From the NCBI GenBank assembly GCA_025352435.1, contig JANXTN010000245.1, positions 1 to 5,930 of the forward strand: 5,930 bases of DNA. The letters are read 5' to 3'. Positions 1-4,882 of the stretch are shown piece by piece; position 1 is the stretch's first letter, and each line of letters opens with the position of its first letter. The stretch is from Ferruginibacter sp. (GTDB taxonomy: Bacteria; Bacteroidota; Bacteroidia; Chitinophagales; Chitinophagaceae). Both the position numbers and the translations under genes were made by a program. A model generated the notes under the pieces. The model did no database searches. It was not told the origin of the DNA and saw nothing but the letters and a program-made list of their open reading frames with translations.

Positions 1-159
1 CCAACCAGCTTCAATGAAAAGTTGAAAATCCAACTTTTACGTGACGATTCAGTTATGCGTCACATGTACACTGTACTCGATAAATACGCCGTGGAGTACA
101 ACTCAAGAAAGAGAAGTGGTGTAAAACATTTTGAACCATCACAAAAATCGGAGGCATAA
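1..159 (+). CDS. rpsF: 30S ribosomal protein bS6, C-terminal part (5' end outside window)
   Basis: The frame is open from base 1 to a TAA at 157-159 and gives 52 residues, starting PTSFNEKLKIQLLRDDSVMR and ending SQKSEA. The run 'LKIQLLRDDSVMRHMYTVLDKYAVEY' in shortened form (KIQLLRD..VMR...LDKYA) is the usual last strand and helix of bS6 in Bacteroidota, followed by a short basic tail. bS6 sits on the 30S platform as a partner of bS18, whose gene begins 3 bases after this stop, so the two are certainly co-transcribed and probably translationally coupled. Only the C-terminal half is visible; start, promoter and any S6:S18-binding leader lie upstream of the window. The identification rests on the sequence pattern plus the rpsF-rpsR-rplI gene order, which is conserved in many bacteria. 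Confidence 0.93.
   Translation, partial: PTSFNEKLKIQLLRDDSVMRHMYTVLDKYAVEYNSRKRSGVKHFEPSQKSEA
150..154 (+). promoter_or_regulatory. Perfect GGAGG Shine-Dalgarno before rpsR
   Basis: GGAGG lies 8 bases before the rpsR ATG, inside the last sense codons of rpsF (the GAG GCA codons before TAA). It can pair with the CCUCC core of the 16S rRNA 3' end at normal spacing. None of the other five starts in this window (604, 1313, 1937, 4363, 4485) has such a motif; they are preceded by A/T-rich sequence only. Bacteroidota ribosomes are known to hide the anti-SD in a pocket made of bS21, bS18 and bS6, so a strong SD on the bS18 gene itself is notable. Confidence 0.7.
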
Positions 160-162
160 ATC

Positions 163-429
163 ATGGCAAAAGCAAACGAGATTAAATATCTTACCGCAAT
201 TAAGGCTGAAAAACGTCCAAAAAAATATTGCCGCTTTAAAAAGATGGGTATTCGCTACATCGATTATAAAGATGGCGATTTCTTAAAGAAATTCTTAAAC
301 GAACAGGGTAAATTATTGCCACGTCGTCTTACAGGAAACTCTTTAAAATTTCAACGCAAAGTGAGCGAAGCAGTAAAGAAGGCACGTCAAATGTCTATTT
401 TACCTTACGTTACAGATTTGATGAAATAA
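163..429 (+). CDS. rpsR: 30S ribosomal protein bS18
   Basis: Encodes an 88-residue basic protein of normal length for Bacteroidota bS18. The core is clear: KKYCRFKK at 20-27, the basic [10 protein letters not shown] at 49-58, then KARQ at 73-76 and LPY at 80-82, all typical of the S18 RNA-binding helices. bS18 binds 16S rRNA on the 30S platform together with bS6, whose gene ends 3 bases upstream. The ATG is chosen because it gives the family-length N-terminus and follows a well-spaced GGAGG. In Bacteroidota bS18 also helps cage the 16S rRNA 3' tail (established knowledge), so its own SD could allow feedback; that last step is inference. No lesions or unusual residues are seen. Confidence 0.97.
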   Translation: MAKANEIKYLTAIKAEKRPKKYCRFKKMGIRYIDYKDGDFLKKFLNEQGKLLPRRLTGNSLKFQRKVSEAVKKARQMSILPYVTDLMK

Positions 430-432
430 AAC

Positions 433-520
433 AAGACATAAGATTTAAGATGCATGACACAAGAAGGTTTAATTGAAATAATTAGTTCCATCTTGATACT
501 TGATACTAGAATCTCAAAAC
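433..520 (+). repeat. Heptad-periodic imperfect inverted element between rpsR and rplI
   Basis: The left arm reads in strict 7-base steps: AAGACAT (433), AAGATTT (440), AAGATGC (447), ATGACAC (454), AAGAAGG (461). The right arm also runs in 7-base steps: TTCCATC (486), TTGATAC (493), TTGATAC (500), TAGAATC (507), TCAAAAC (514). Reversed and complemented, the right arm gives AAG-containing heptads like the left, so the arms can pair imperfectly (for example AAGAT 447-451 with ATCTT 490-494, and AGATT 441-445 with AATCT 510-514). It occupies non-coding space inside a ribosomal protein operon. It may be a dispersed intergenic repeat or an RNA structure; the sequence alone cannot decide. Confidence 0.55.
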
Positions 521-567
521 TATTCTTAACCACCCTAATCTTTAAGTAGAGAAAGGTTATTTCAATT
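471..567 (+). repeat. 11-bp perfect inverted repeat upstream of rplI
   Basis: AATTGAAATAA at 471-481 is the exact reverse complement of TTATTTCAATT at 557-567, with 75 bases between that include the right arm of the heptad element. In the RNA this would form a long-range stem ending about 36 bases before the rplI start, extendable by two G-U pairs. It is AT-only apart from one G-C pair, so the stem is weak. It could shape mRNA processing or translation between rpsR and rplI, but this is inference. No clear promoter for rplI is seen in this gap. Confidence 0.4.
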
Positions 568-603
568 TATAAGTTGCAATAATTTGGGTAAAAATGCAAA
601 ACA

Positions 604-1050
604 ATGCAGGTAATATTAATACAGGATGTAAACAACCTTGGTGGTGCAAATGAATTGGTAACTGTAAAGAACGGCTACGGTCGTAACTATCTAATACCAA
701 AGAAAATTGCAGTAGAAGCTAGTCCTAGCAACTTGAAACAGATGCAGGAAAAAGTGAAACACCTTGCAAAGAAAGAGGCTAAACTGTTAGCTGAATTAAA
801 CAATGTAATTGCTGTACTTAAAGATGGCGCTCTTAAAATTGGTGCTAAAACGGGTACAAGCGGAAAAATATTTGGTAGTGTAACTTCTGTACAGATAGCT
901 CGTGCTATTAAAGAGCAGAAGGGTTACGAAATAGATCGCCGTCGAATTACAATTGTTGATGACATTAAAGAACTAGGAACTTACAAAGCAAATATTGATT
1001 TTGGTAACGGCAACGAAACTGAAGTTGAGTTTGAAGTAATAGCAGAATAA
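604..1050 (+). CDS. rplI: 50S ribosomal protein bL9
   Basis: Encodes 148 residues, the normal bL9 length. The N-terminal RNA-binding domain begins MQVILIQDVNNLGG and contains the hallmark GYGRNYLIP at 24-32. A charged lysine-rich connecting helix spans about 41-75. The C-terminal domain (about 76-148) carries KIGAKTGTSGKIFGSVTS at 78-95 and IDRRRI at 110-115. bL9 binds 23S rRNA domain V near the L1 stalk and affects reading-frame maintenance. It is third in the rpsF-rpsR-rplI operon and is followed by a strong terminator. The ATG at 604 is chosen because it gives the canonical MQVIL start; an out-of-frame ATG sits at 594. There is no SD; the leader is A-rich. Confidence 0.97.
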   Translation: MQVILIQDVNNLGGANELVTVKNGYGRNYLIPKKIAVEASPSNLKQMQEKVKHLAKKEAKLLAELNNVIAVLKDGALKIGAKTGTSGKIFGSVTSVQIARAIKEQKGYEIDRRRITIVDDIKELGTYKANIDFGNGNETEVEFEVIAE

Positions 1051-1067
1051 TAGTTGCAATCCTTTTT

Positions 1068-1103
1068 AAAAAGCCGTTTTCTTCGTAAGGAAACGGCTTT
1101 TTT
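1068..1103 (+). terminator. Rho-independent terminator of the rpsF-rpsR-rplI operon
   Basis: A near-perfect 16-bp stem (1068-1083 with 1087-1102), built on AAAAAGCCGTTTT and AAACGGCTTTTT, closes a 3-base loop and ends in a T run. It starts 18 bases after the rplI stop. The AGCCGTTT core is the strongest hairpin in this region, so transcription of the ribosomal operon probably ends here. Confidence 0.9.
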
Positions 1104-1163
1104 GTAAGCTGAAATGTGGGTAAAAAGGGAGTTTACGGATTTGAAAAAAAAGCTATTTATTTG

Positions 1164-1193
1164 TTTGTTACATTAATAATACTCTTACATTTG
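1164..1193 (+). promoter_or_regulatory. Bacteroidota-type promoter for the RRM gene
   Basis: TTTG at 1164-1167 and TACATTTG at 1186-1193 match the Bacteroidota primary sigma consensus TTTG / TAnnTTTG with an 18-base spacer; a second TTTG at 1160-1163 gives a 22-base spacer. Transcription would start a few bases after 1193, leaving a leader of about 110 bases before the ATG at 1313. The rest of the 1104-1312 gap shows no gene. The motif match is direct; activity is inferred. Confidence 0.65.
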
Positions 1194-1286
1194 TAATGCC
1201 TCAAGGGTTTTAGTTTTCACTGTTGGCTGATTTTATCTTTTTGTAAGTAGTTTTCAGTTCATTGTAGCACTAATGCCAAGGCATTA
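1194..1286 (+). promoter_or_regulatory. Repeat-containing leader of the RRM gene
   Basis: The T-rich leader contains TAATGCC at 1194-1200 and again at 1271-1277, the latter forming a perfect inverted repeat with GGCATTA at 1280-1286 around AA. TAGTTTTCA also occurs twice (1211-1219 and 1248-1256). GGCATTA could pair with either TAATGCC copy, but the first copy may lie partly upstream of the transcription start. Such repeats could be sites for self-binding by the RRM protein or for a regulator; this is inference. Confidence 0.35.
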
Positions 1287-1312
1287 ATTTATTATTTAAA
1301 AAGTTTATTACA

Positions 1313-1765
1313 ATGAACATTTACGTAGGTAATCTTAGCTGGTCAATGACTGACGAAGACTTAAGCACACTCTTCACTGAGTATGGTACTGTAAGCAGTG
1401 CAAAAATTTTGAAAGACAAAATGAATGGCCGTAGCAAAGGTTTCGGTTTCGTAGAAATGGAAGATGCTGAAGCTGCGAAAGCTGCTATTGCTGCTTTAAA
1501 CGAAGTTGAAATTCAAGGTCGCAAATTGATCGTTAATGAATCTCAGCCACGTGCTGAAGGTGACGATTACAAAAAACGCAGCGGTGGCGGTGGTTACGGC
1601 GGCGGCGGTGGTAACAGAGGCGGCGGTGGTTACGGCGGTGGCGGTGGTCGCAGCAGTGGCGGCGGCGGTGGTTACGGCGGTGGCGGTGGTCGTAGCAGCG
1701 GTGGTGGATATGGTGGTGGCGGTAGTCGCAGTGGCGGCGGTGGTGGTTATAGCAAAGACTATTAA
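1313..1765 (+). CDS. RRM RNA-binding protein with glycine-rich tail
   Basis: A 150-residue protein with one RRM (about 1-78) and a low-complexity tail (90-150). RNP2 is IYVGNL at 3-8 and RNP1 is KGFGFVEM at 42-49, keeping the aromatic residues Y4, F44 and F46 that stack on RNA bases. The order beta-alpha-beta-beta-alpha-beta fits the length. The tail is almost all Gly with regularly spaced Tyr (95, 107, 121, 133, 146) and Arg-Ser groups (113-115, 127-129), ending YSKDY. Proteins of this layout bind single-stranded RNA and are widespread in Bacteroidota and cyanobacteria, often as post-transcriptional or cold-response regulators; the targets here are unknown. The gene has its own promoter and terminator, hence is monocistronic. 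No SD is present; A is at -3. Confidence 0.93.
   Translation: MNIYVGNLSWSMTDEDLSTLFTEYGTVSSAKILKDKMNGRSKGFGFVEMEDAEAAKAAIAALNEVEIQGRKLIVNESQPRAEGDDYKKRSGGGGYGGGGGNRGGGGYGGGGGRSSGGGGGYGGGGGRSSGGGYGGGGSRSGGGGGYSKDY
1580..1747 (+). repeat. Imperfect tandem GGY repeats coding the Gly-rich tail
   Basis: The DNA is a run of GGC/GGT codons with repeated blocks of about 36-42 bases, each coding a unit like YGGGGGRSSGGG; TACGGCGGTGGCGGTGGTCG recurs nearly unchanged from 1632 and 1674. It forms a GC-rich island in an AT-rich window and is a likely site of repeat-number variation by slippage. The alternating GGC and GGT codons and the Tyr spacing suggest expansion of an ancestral unit. Confidence 0.85.
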
Positions 1766-1787
1766 TACCTTTTATAAAAGACGCTTT

Positions 1788-1824
1788 AAAAACTTCCCTT
1801 CAGCAATGAGGGGATTTTTATTTT
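1788..1824 (+). terminator. Probable terminator of the RRM gene
   Basis: TCCCTTC (1795-1801) pairs with GAGGGGA (1808-1814) around a 6-base loop with one T-G pair. Outside it an A5 run (1788-1792) faces a T5 run (1815-1819) followed by ATTTT. It lies 22 bases after the RRM stop. The stem is weaker than the other terminators in the window but has the right shape. Confidence 0.7.
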
Positions 1825-1878
1825 AATAATTTTCCTTCAAAAATATTATCAATGTATTTTTAGGTTAAAAAATACATA

Positions 1879-1911
1879 TTTGCCTGAAAGAAACGGCTTT
1901 TTGTAAATTTG
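1879..1911 (+). promoter_or_regulatory. Bacteroidota-type promoter for the small membrane protein gene
   Basis: TTTG at 1879-1882 and TAAATTTG at 1904-1911 fit TTTG-N21-TAnnTTTG. Transcription would begin near 1917, giving a leader of about 20 bases before the ATG at 1937. The spacer contains AAACGGCTTTTTGTAA, almost the same as the distal arm of the rplI terminator, without its partner arm, so it does not itself look like a terminator. Confidence 0.6.
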
Positions 1912-1936
1912 TAAAAACACAAGCATTTTTTGAAAC

Positions 1937-2146
1937 ATGAAGACATCTAAGAGAATAATTTACGGCGCAGCAGCCATAGCATTTACAGGCCTACTTGTTT
2001 ATGTAACAAGACGTGCAAATACCTACAGAAGAAAAGCAGAAGTGGCCAATGAGGGATATGAAACAGCGGCCGATCTTCTACATCCAAAAACAAACAAGCG
2101 TTTTAAAAAAATACATTACGGGCCGGTATTGCCGGATAACTATTAA
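1937..2146 (+). CDS. Small single-pass membrane protein, function unknown
   Basis: Encodes 69 residues. After a short basic start (MKTSKR) one hydrophobic segment, about residues 7-23 (IIYGAAAIAFTGLLVYV), is followed by TRR and a strongly basic, polar segment (24-59) and a distinct end, HYGPVLPDNY. By the positive-inside rule the RR-rich stretch just after the membrane segment favours a cytoplasmic C-terminal tail, although the N-terminus is basic too. I do not recognise a named family, though short proteins of this pattern occur in Bacteroidota as hypothetical proteins. Reality as a gene is supported by a promoter match 26 bases upstream, a strong terminator just after the stop, and sensible composition. 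No SD; A at -3. No functional partner is evident from neighbours. Confidence 0.75.
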   Translation: MKTSKRIIYGAAAIAFTGLLVYVTRRANTYRRKAEVANEGYETAADLLHPKTNKRFKKIHYGPVLPDNY

Positions 2147-2150
2147 ATGG

Positions 2151-2178
2151 AAAATGCTGCTCAATCGAGCAGCATTTT
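2151..2178. terminator. Bidirectional terminator between convergent genes
   Basis: A perfect 12-bp stem, AAAATGCTGCTC (2151-2162) with GAGCAGCATTTT (2167-2178), closes an AATC loop. It has T-rich ends on both strands, starts 5 bases after the small membrane protein stop and lies 17 bases beyond the peptidase stop on the other strand, so it can end both transcripts. Confidence 0.92.
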
Positions 2179-2194
2179 TATTAGTTACAACATT

Positions 2195-4363
2195 TTATCT
2201 GCCACCCGGCTCGCAATTCTTCCTTATAAAATTGGTGTACAAAGAACTTAAATGTTCTCTGGTACCGGCACCTTCACTAATGCTGTGTGTTCTGTTCGGA
2301 TATGCCATAAATTCAAACTGCTTATTGTATTTTATGAGTTCATTTAGCAACATTTCTGCATTGTCGTAATGCACATTATCATCGCCGGTGCCATGTATAT
2401 ACAATAACTTGCCCTGCAAACCTTTTACATTGCTTACCGGTGAGCCTTTTACAAAGTCGTCCATATTTTCCTGCGGCAGGCCCATGTATCTTTCCTGGTA
2501 AATGTTATCGTAATTTAATTGATTACCTACTGCTGCAATTGACACACCTGTTTTAAATATTTCAGGATAGTTAAACATTAGGTTTAAAGTGGAAGAACCA
2601 CCACCACTCCAGCCCCAAACCGCTACTCTACTCTTATCCATGTATGGTTGTTCCAGTATCTTTTTTGCCCCAGCTGCCATGTCTGCAATATTCATTGTAC
2701 CTATTTTTCTGTAGATAGATTTGCGCCACTTTGCACCTTTTAATGACGGCGTACCTCGATTATCAACCGCCACCTGCACATATCCATCAGCACTCATATC
2801 TCCTCTGTATAAAAAATTGCTGTGTGTGCCATACTGGTCTCCTACTGTTGCCGCAGCCGGTTCTCCATATACATAAAAAACAACAGGGTATTTTTTATTT
2901 GGGTCAAAGTTGGCAGGCTTGTTTATCCATGCATCTAACTGAACATTATCTGGAGTAGTTATCTGCACGTATTCAATGTTCTTTTTTGAATCCGTTTTTA
3001 TATTATTAGCAATACTTTTTGCGGAAGACAGTGGTTTATTATCCGGCAGCGAAACCCACTCATCAACAGGGAAAGTATTGTAATTACTAAAACTGTGCAA
3101 GGCATATTTAGCATTGGGCGAAATATCATACTCATGAGTTCCTTTTTGCTTATTACTGCTAACAAGTTCAGGTTCATCCTTGCCCAAATTAATTCTTACT
3201 CTGTACAAATAAAGTTGCGTAGCATTTGTGGGGGATGCAGTGAAATAGATATAATTGTTTAGTTCATCTACTGCTTTTATTGTACCAATATCATAATTGC
3301 CTTTTGTAAGTAAGGTTACTGTTTTACCATCTCTGCTTATTTTATAAATGTGTCGCCATCCGTCTTTTTCGCTTACCCATAAAAAATCTTTTCCGACATT
3401 TATCCAGTTCCAGCCTACAGGATTATCAGTATTTAAATCAACCCAGGCATCGTCATTCTCTGCCCAAAAAGTTGCCGTGCTTCCATCAGATACTTTACAA
3501 TAAATTAATTTACTTTCCTGTTGCTTTCTATCCAGCTGCTGTACAATCAATTCATTTGCGCCACTCCACTCCATGCGGGTAATGTAGTGCTGCTGCGGAT
3601 CTCCAACGATATTCATTCGGCGTATTTGACCGCCTGCGAGGTTTACAACATTTATATAAGCAGGCGACGGGCTCTCTCCAACTTTAGGATATTCAACAGG
3701 AATTATTCTGGAGTAAACAGAATCTGTAGTGTTAATCATGTAATAATCACGGATCTTTCTTGCATCAATTTGCCAATATGCAATCTGCTTGCTATCGGGG
3801 CTCCACCTAAAACCATCTCTGCAGTTAAACTCCTCTTCATACACCCAATCAAAAGTGCCGTTGATTAATTTTTTTGTGCCATCTTGTGTAAGTTTTTTTA
3901 TTTGCCCAGTTACAACATCTTCTGAAAAAATATTGCTTTCACTTACATAGGCAACGTATTTACTATCGGGCGAAAACTTTGCGAACATTAATGATTGTGG
4001 CGCAAGACCTTTACCAAGTTGGGTTAATTTATTCGTCGCTGTATTAAGTACCCAGTATTCTCCACGGGTGTTATAGCGCCAGACTTTCTTCGTGTTTGCA
4101 AACAAAAGTATTTTTGCTTTATCTGTGCTGTAATTAAAAGATTGTACTTTTAATGGCATGTTACTCCCCGCAGGTGTAAGAGATTCATTTGAGACAACAT
4201 TAGTTTCTACCTGTGTCTTCACATCCACTCTAACAATACCTGCACTTTTAAATTCATAATAGCCGGTACCATCAGTCATCCAGTTTAAGCCTTGCGATTG
4301 TGCAAATATTGCAGTGCTGCAAACAAGAAGAAATATAAAAACGAAAGAGTTTTTTTTTATCAT
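2195..4363 (-). CDS. Secreted S9 family (DPP4-like) serine peptidase
   Basis: Encodes 722 residues, typical of full-length DPP4-type S9B enzymes. A signal peptide (about 1-21, ending AIFA before Q22) sends it to the periplasm; C15 lacks a proper lipobox. The beta-propeller domain covers about 70-440 and carries DWVYEEE at 172-178, where E177/E178 match the Glu pair that holds the free N-terminus of substrates in DPP4. The alpha/beta-hydrolase domain (about 460-716) has the oxyanion Tyr Y499, the nucleophile S586 in GWSGGG, acid D661 in GTGDDNVH and H693 in NRTHS, plus Y618 and Y622 in the substrate pocket. It therefore probably removes dipeptides from peptide N-termini for amino acid supply. 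The motif is GWSGGG rather than GWSYGG, and the DPP4 Trp659 position is Gln615, so S1 preference may differ from classic prolyl cleavage. It is a single-gene unit; no exact TAnnTTTG promoter is seen upstream on its strand. Confidence 0.95.
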   Translation of the reverse strand: MIKKNSFVFIFLLVCSTAIFAQSQGLNWMTDGTGYYEFKSAGIVRVDVKTQVETNVVSNESLTPAGSNMPLKVQSFNYSTDKAKILLFANTKKVWRYNTRGEYWVLNTATNKLTQLGKGLAPQSLMFAKFSPDSKYVAYVSESNIFSEDVVTGQIKKLTQDGTKKLINGTFDWVYEEEFNCRDGFRWSPDSKQIAYWQIDARKIRDYYMINTTDSVYSRIIPVEYPKVGESPSPAYINVVNLAGGQIRRMNIVGDPQQHYITRMEWSGANELIVQQLDRKQQESKLIYCKVSDGSTATFWAENDDAWVDLNTDNPVGWNWINVGKDFLWVSEKDGWRHIYKISRDGKTVTLLTKGNYDIGTIKAVDELNNYIYFTASPTNATQLYLYRVRINLGKDEPELVSSNKQKGTHEYDISPNAKYALHSFSNYNTFPVDEWVSLPDNKPLSSAKSIANNIKTDSKKNIEYVQITTPDNVQLDAWINKPANFDPNKKYPVVFYVYGEPAAATVGDQYGTHSNFLYRGDMSADGYVQVAVDNRGTPSLKGAKWRKSIYRKIGTMNIADMAAGAKKILEQPYMDKSRVAVWGWSGGGSSTLNLMFNYPEIFKTGVSIAAVGNQLNYDNIYQERYMGLPQENMDDFVKGSPVSNVKGLQGKLLYIHGTGDDNVHYDNAEMLLNELIKYNKQFEFMAYPNRTHSISEGAGTREHLSSLYTNFIRKNCEPGGR

Positions 4364-4415
4364 CGATATTAATTTTAAACATAAAAATAAGCAATAACAA
4401 AATCAAATTCACAGC

Positions 4416-4445
4416 TTTGACATGTAGCAAATTGATATAATTTTG
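4416..4445 (+). promoter_or_regulatory. Bacteroidota-type promoter for the Hsp15-like gene
   Basis: TTTG at 4416-4419 and TAATTTTG at 4438-4445 fit TTTG-N18-TAnnTTTG, the same spacing as the RRM promoter. It lies in the 121-base divergent gap shared with the peptidase gene and would give a leader of about 35 bases before the ATG at 4485. Confidence 0.65.
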
Positions 4446-4484
4446 TAAGAGATGGCAAATCATAAAAAATTTTCGACGCAATAA

Positions 4485-4868
4485 ATGGAAAAAGAAAAAC
4501 TAAGAATAGATAAATATTTGTGGAGTATTCGTTTATTTAAAACAAGGAGTTTAGCTGCGGAAGCGTGTGAAAAAGGCAAAGTAAAATACAATGGGGCTGC
4601 TGTAAAGTCATCTAAACAAGTGCACATAAATGAAGAATACGAAGTGAAAACTGAAGCTAAAAAAATGCTTATAAAAGTTACTGGACTTTTACATAACAGG
4701 GTTCAATATAGTGAAGCCGTAAATTTTTATATTGACATATCACCTGAAGAGGTGGAAGACAAACTACAATACCAAGGCGCCGCATTTCATACGGGCAAAA
4801 GATTAAGTAAGGTAGGAAGGCCTACGAAGAAGGAAAAGAGAGAGTTGGATGAGTTTATGGGAGATTAG
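4485..4868 (+). CDS. hslR: S4-domain RNA-binding protein, Hsp15 (HslR) family
   Basis: Encodes 127 residues, the usual size of Hsp15-like proteins. The S4 domain spans about 6-66, starting LRIDKYLWSIRLFKTRSLA and including the CEKGKVKYNG turn (28-37) that packs against RNA. The C-terminal part ends with GRPTKKEKRELDEF (111-124), the basic tail typical of the family. In E. coli Hsp15 binds 50S subunits that still carry nascent chain-tRNA after premature dissociation and helps recycle them; the same role here is inferred from the family. It is preceded by a promoter match and followed by only 14 bases before the stop of a convergent pseudogene. The ATG gives the family-length start; no SD is present. 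The symbol is by family resemblance, so orthology to E. coli hslR is moderately sure. Confidence 0.88.
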   Translation: MEKEKLRIDKYLWSIRLFKTRSLAAEACEKGKVKYNGAAVKSSKQVHINEEYEVKTEAKKMLIKVTGLLHNRVQYSEAVNFYIDISPEEVEDKLQYQGAAFHTGKRLSKVGRPTKKEKRELDEFMGD

Positions 4869-4882
4869 GCATTTTTTCTTAT

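Noticed and set aside
594..653. Short out-of-frame ATG reading frame (19 codons) overlapping the rplI start
   Set aside because: Could be a translation-modulating upstream frame, but ATG is frequent in AT-rich leaders and nothing else supports it.
1536..1826. Open frame of Ala/Val-rich sequence overlapping the RRM gene
   Set aside because: It is the shifted reading of the GGC/GGT repeat; composition is an artefact of the glycine tail and no family or start signal supports it.
2013..2369. Plus-strand open frame across the small membrane gene end, terminator and peptidase 3' end
   Set aside because: It runs through a strong terminator and antisense to a clear peptidase gene.
2731..3868. Plus-strand open frames inside the peptidase gene (2731-2958, 3521-3868)
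   Set aside because: Both are antisense to conserved peptidase sequence and show no recognisable protein pattern.
4350..4358. Run of nine T (A on the coding strand) just after the peptidase start codon
   Set aside because: A possible slippage site for phase variation, but Lys-rich signal peptide starts naturally give such runs and the frame is intact.
4417..4441. TTGACA and TATAAT hexamers as a sigma70-type promoter
   Set aside because: Their spacing is 13 bases, too short; the overlapping TTTG/TAATTTTG pair fits the Bacteroidota consensus better.
4272..4481. Minus-strand open frame overlapping the peptidase start
   Set aside because: Out of frame with the signal peptide and passing through the divergent promoter gap; hydrophobic content follows from AT-rich DNA.
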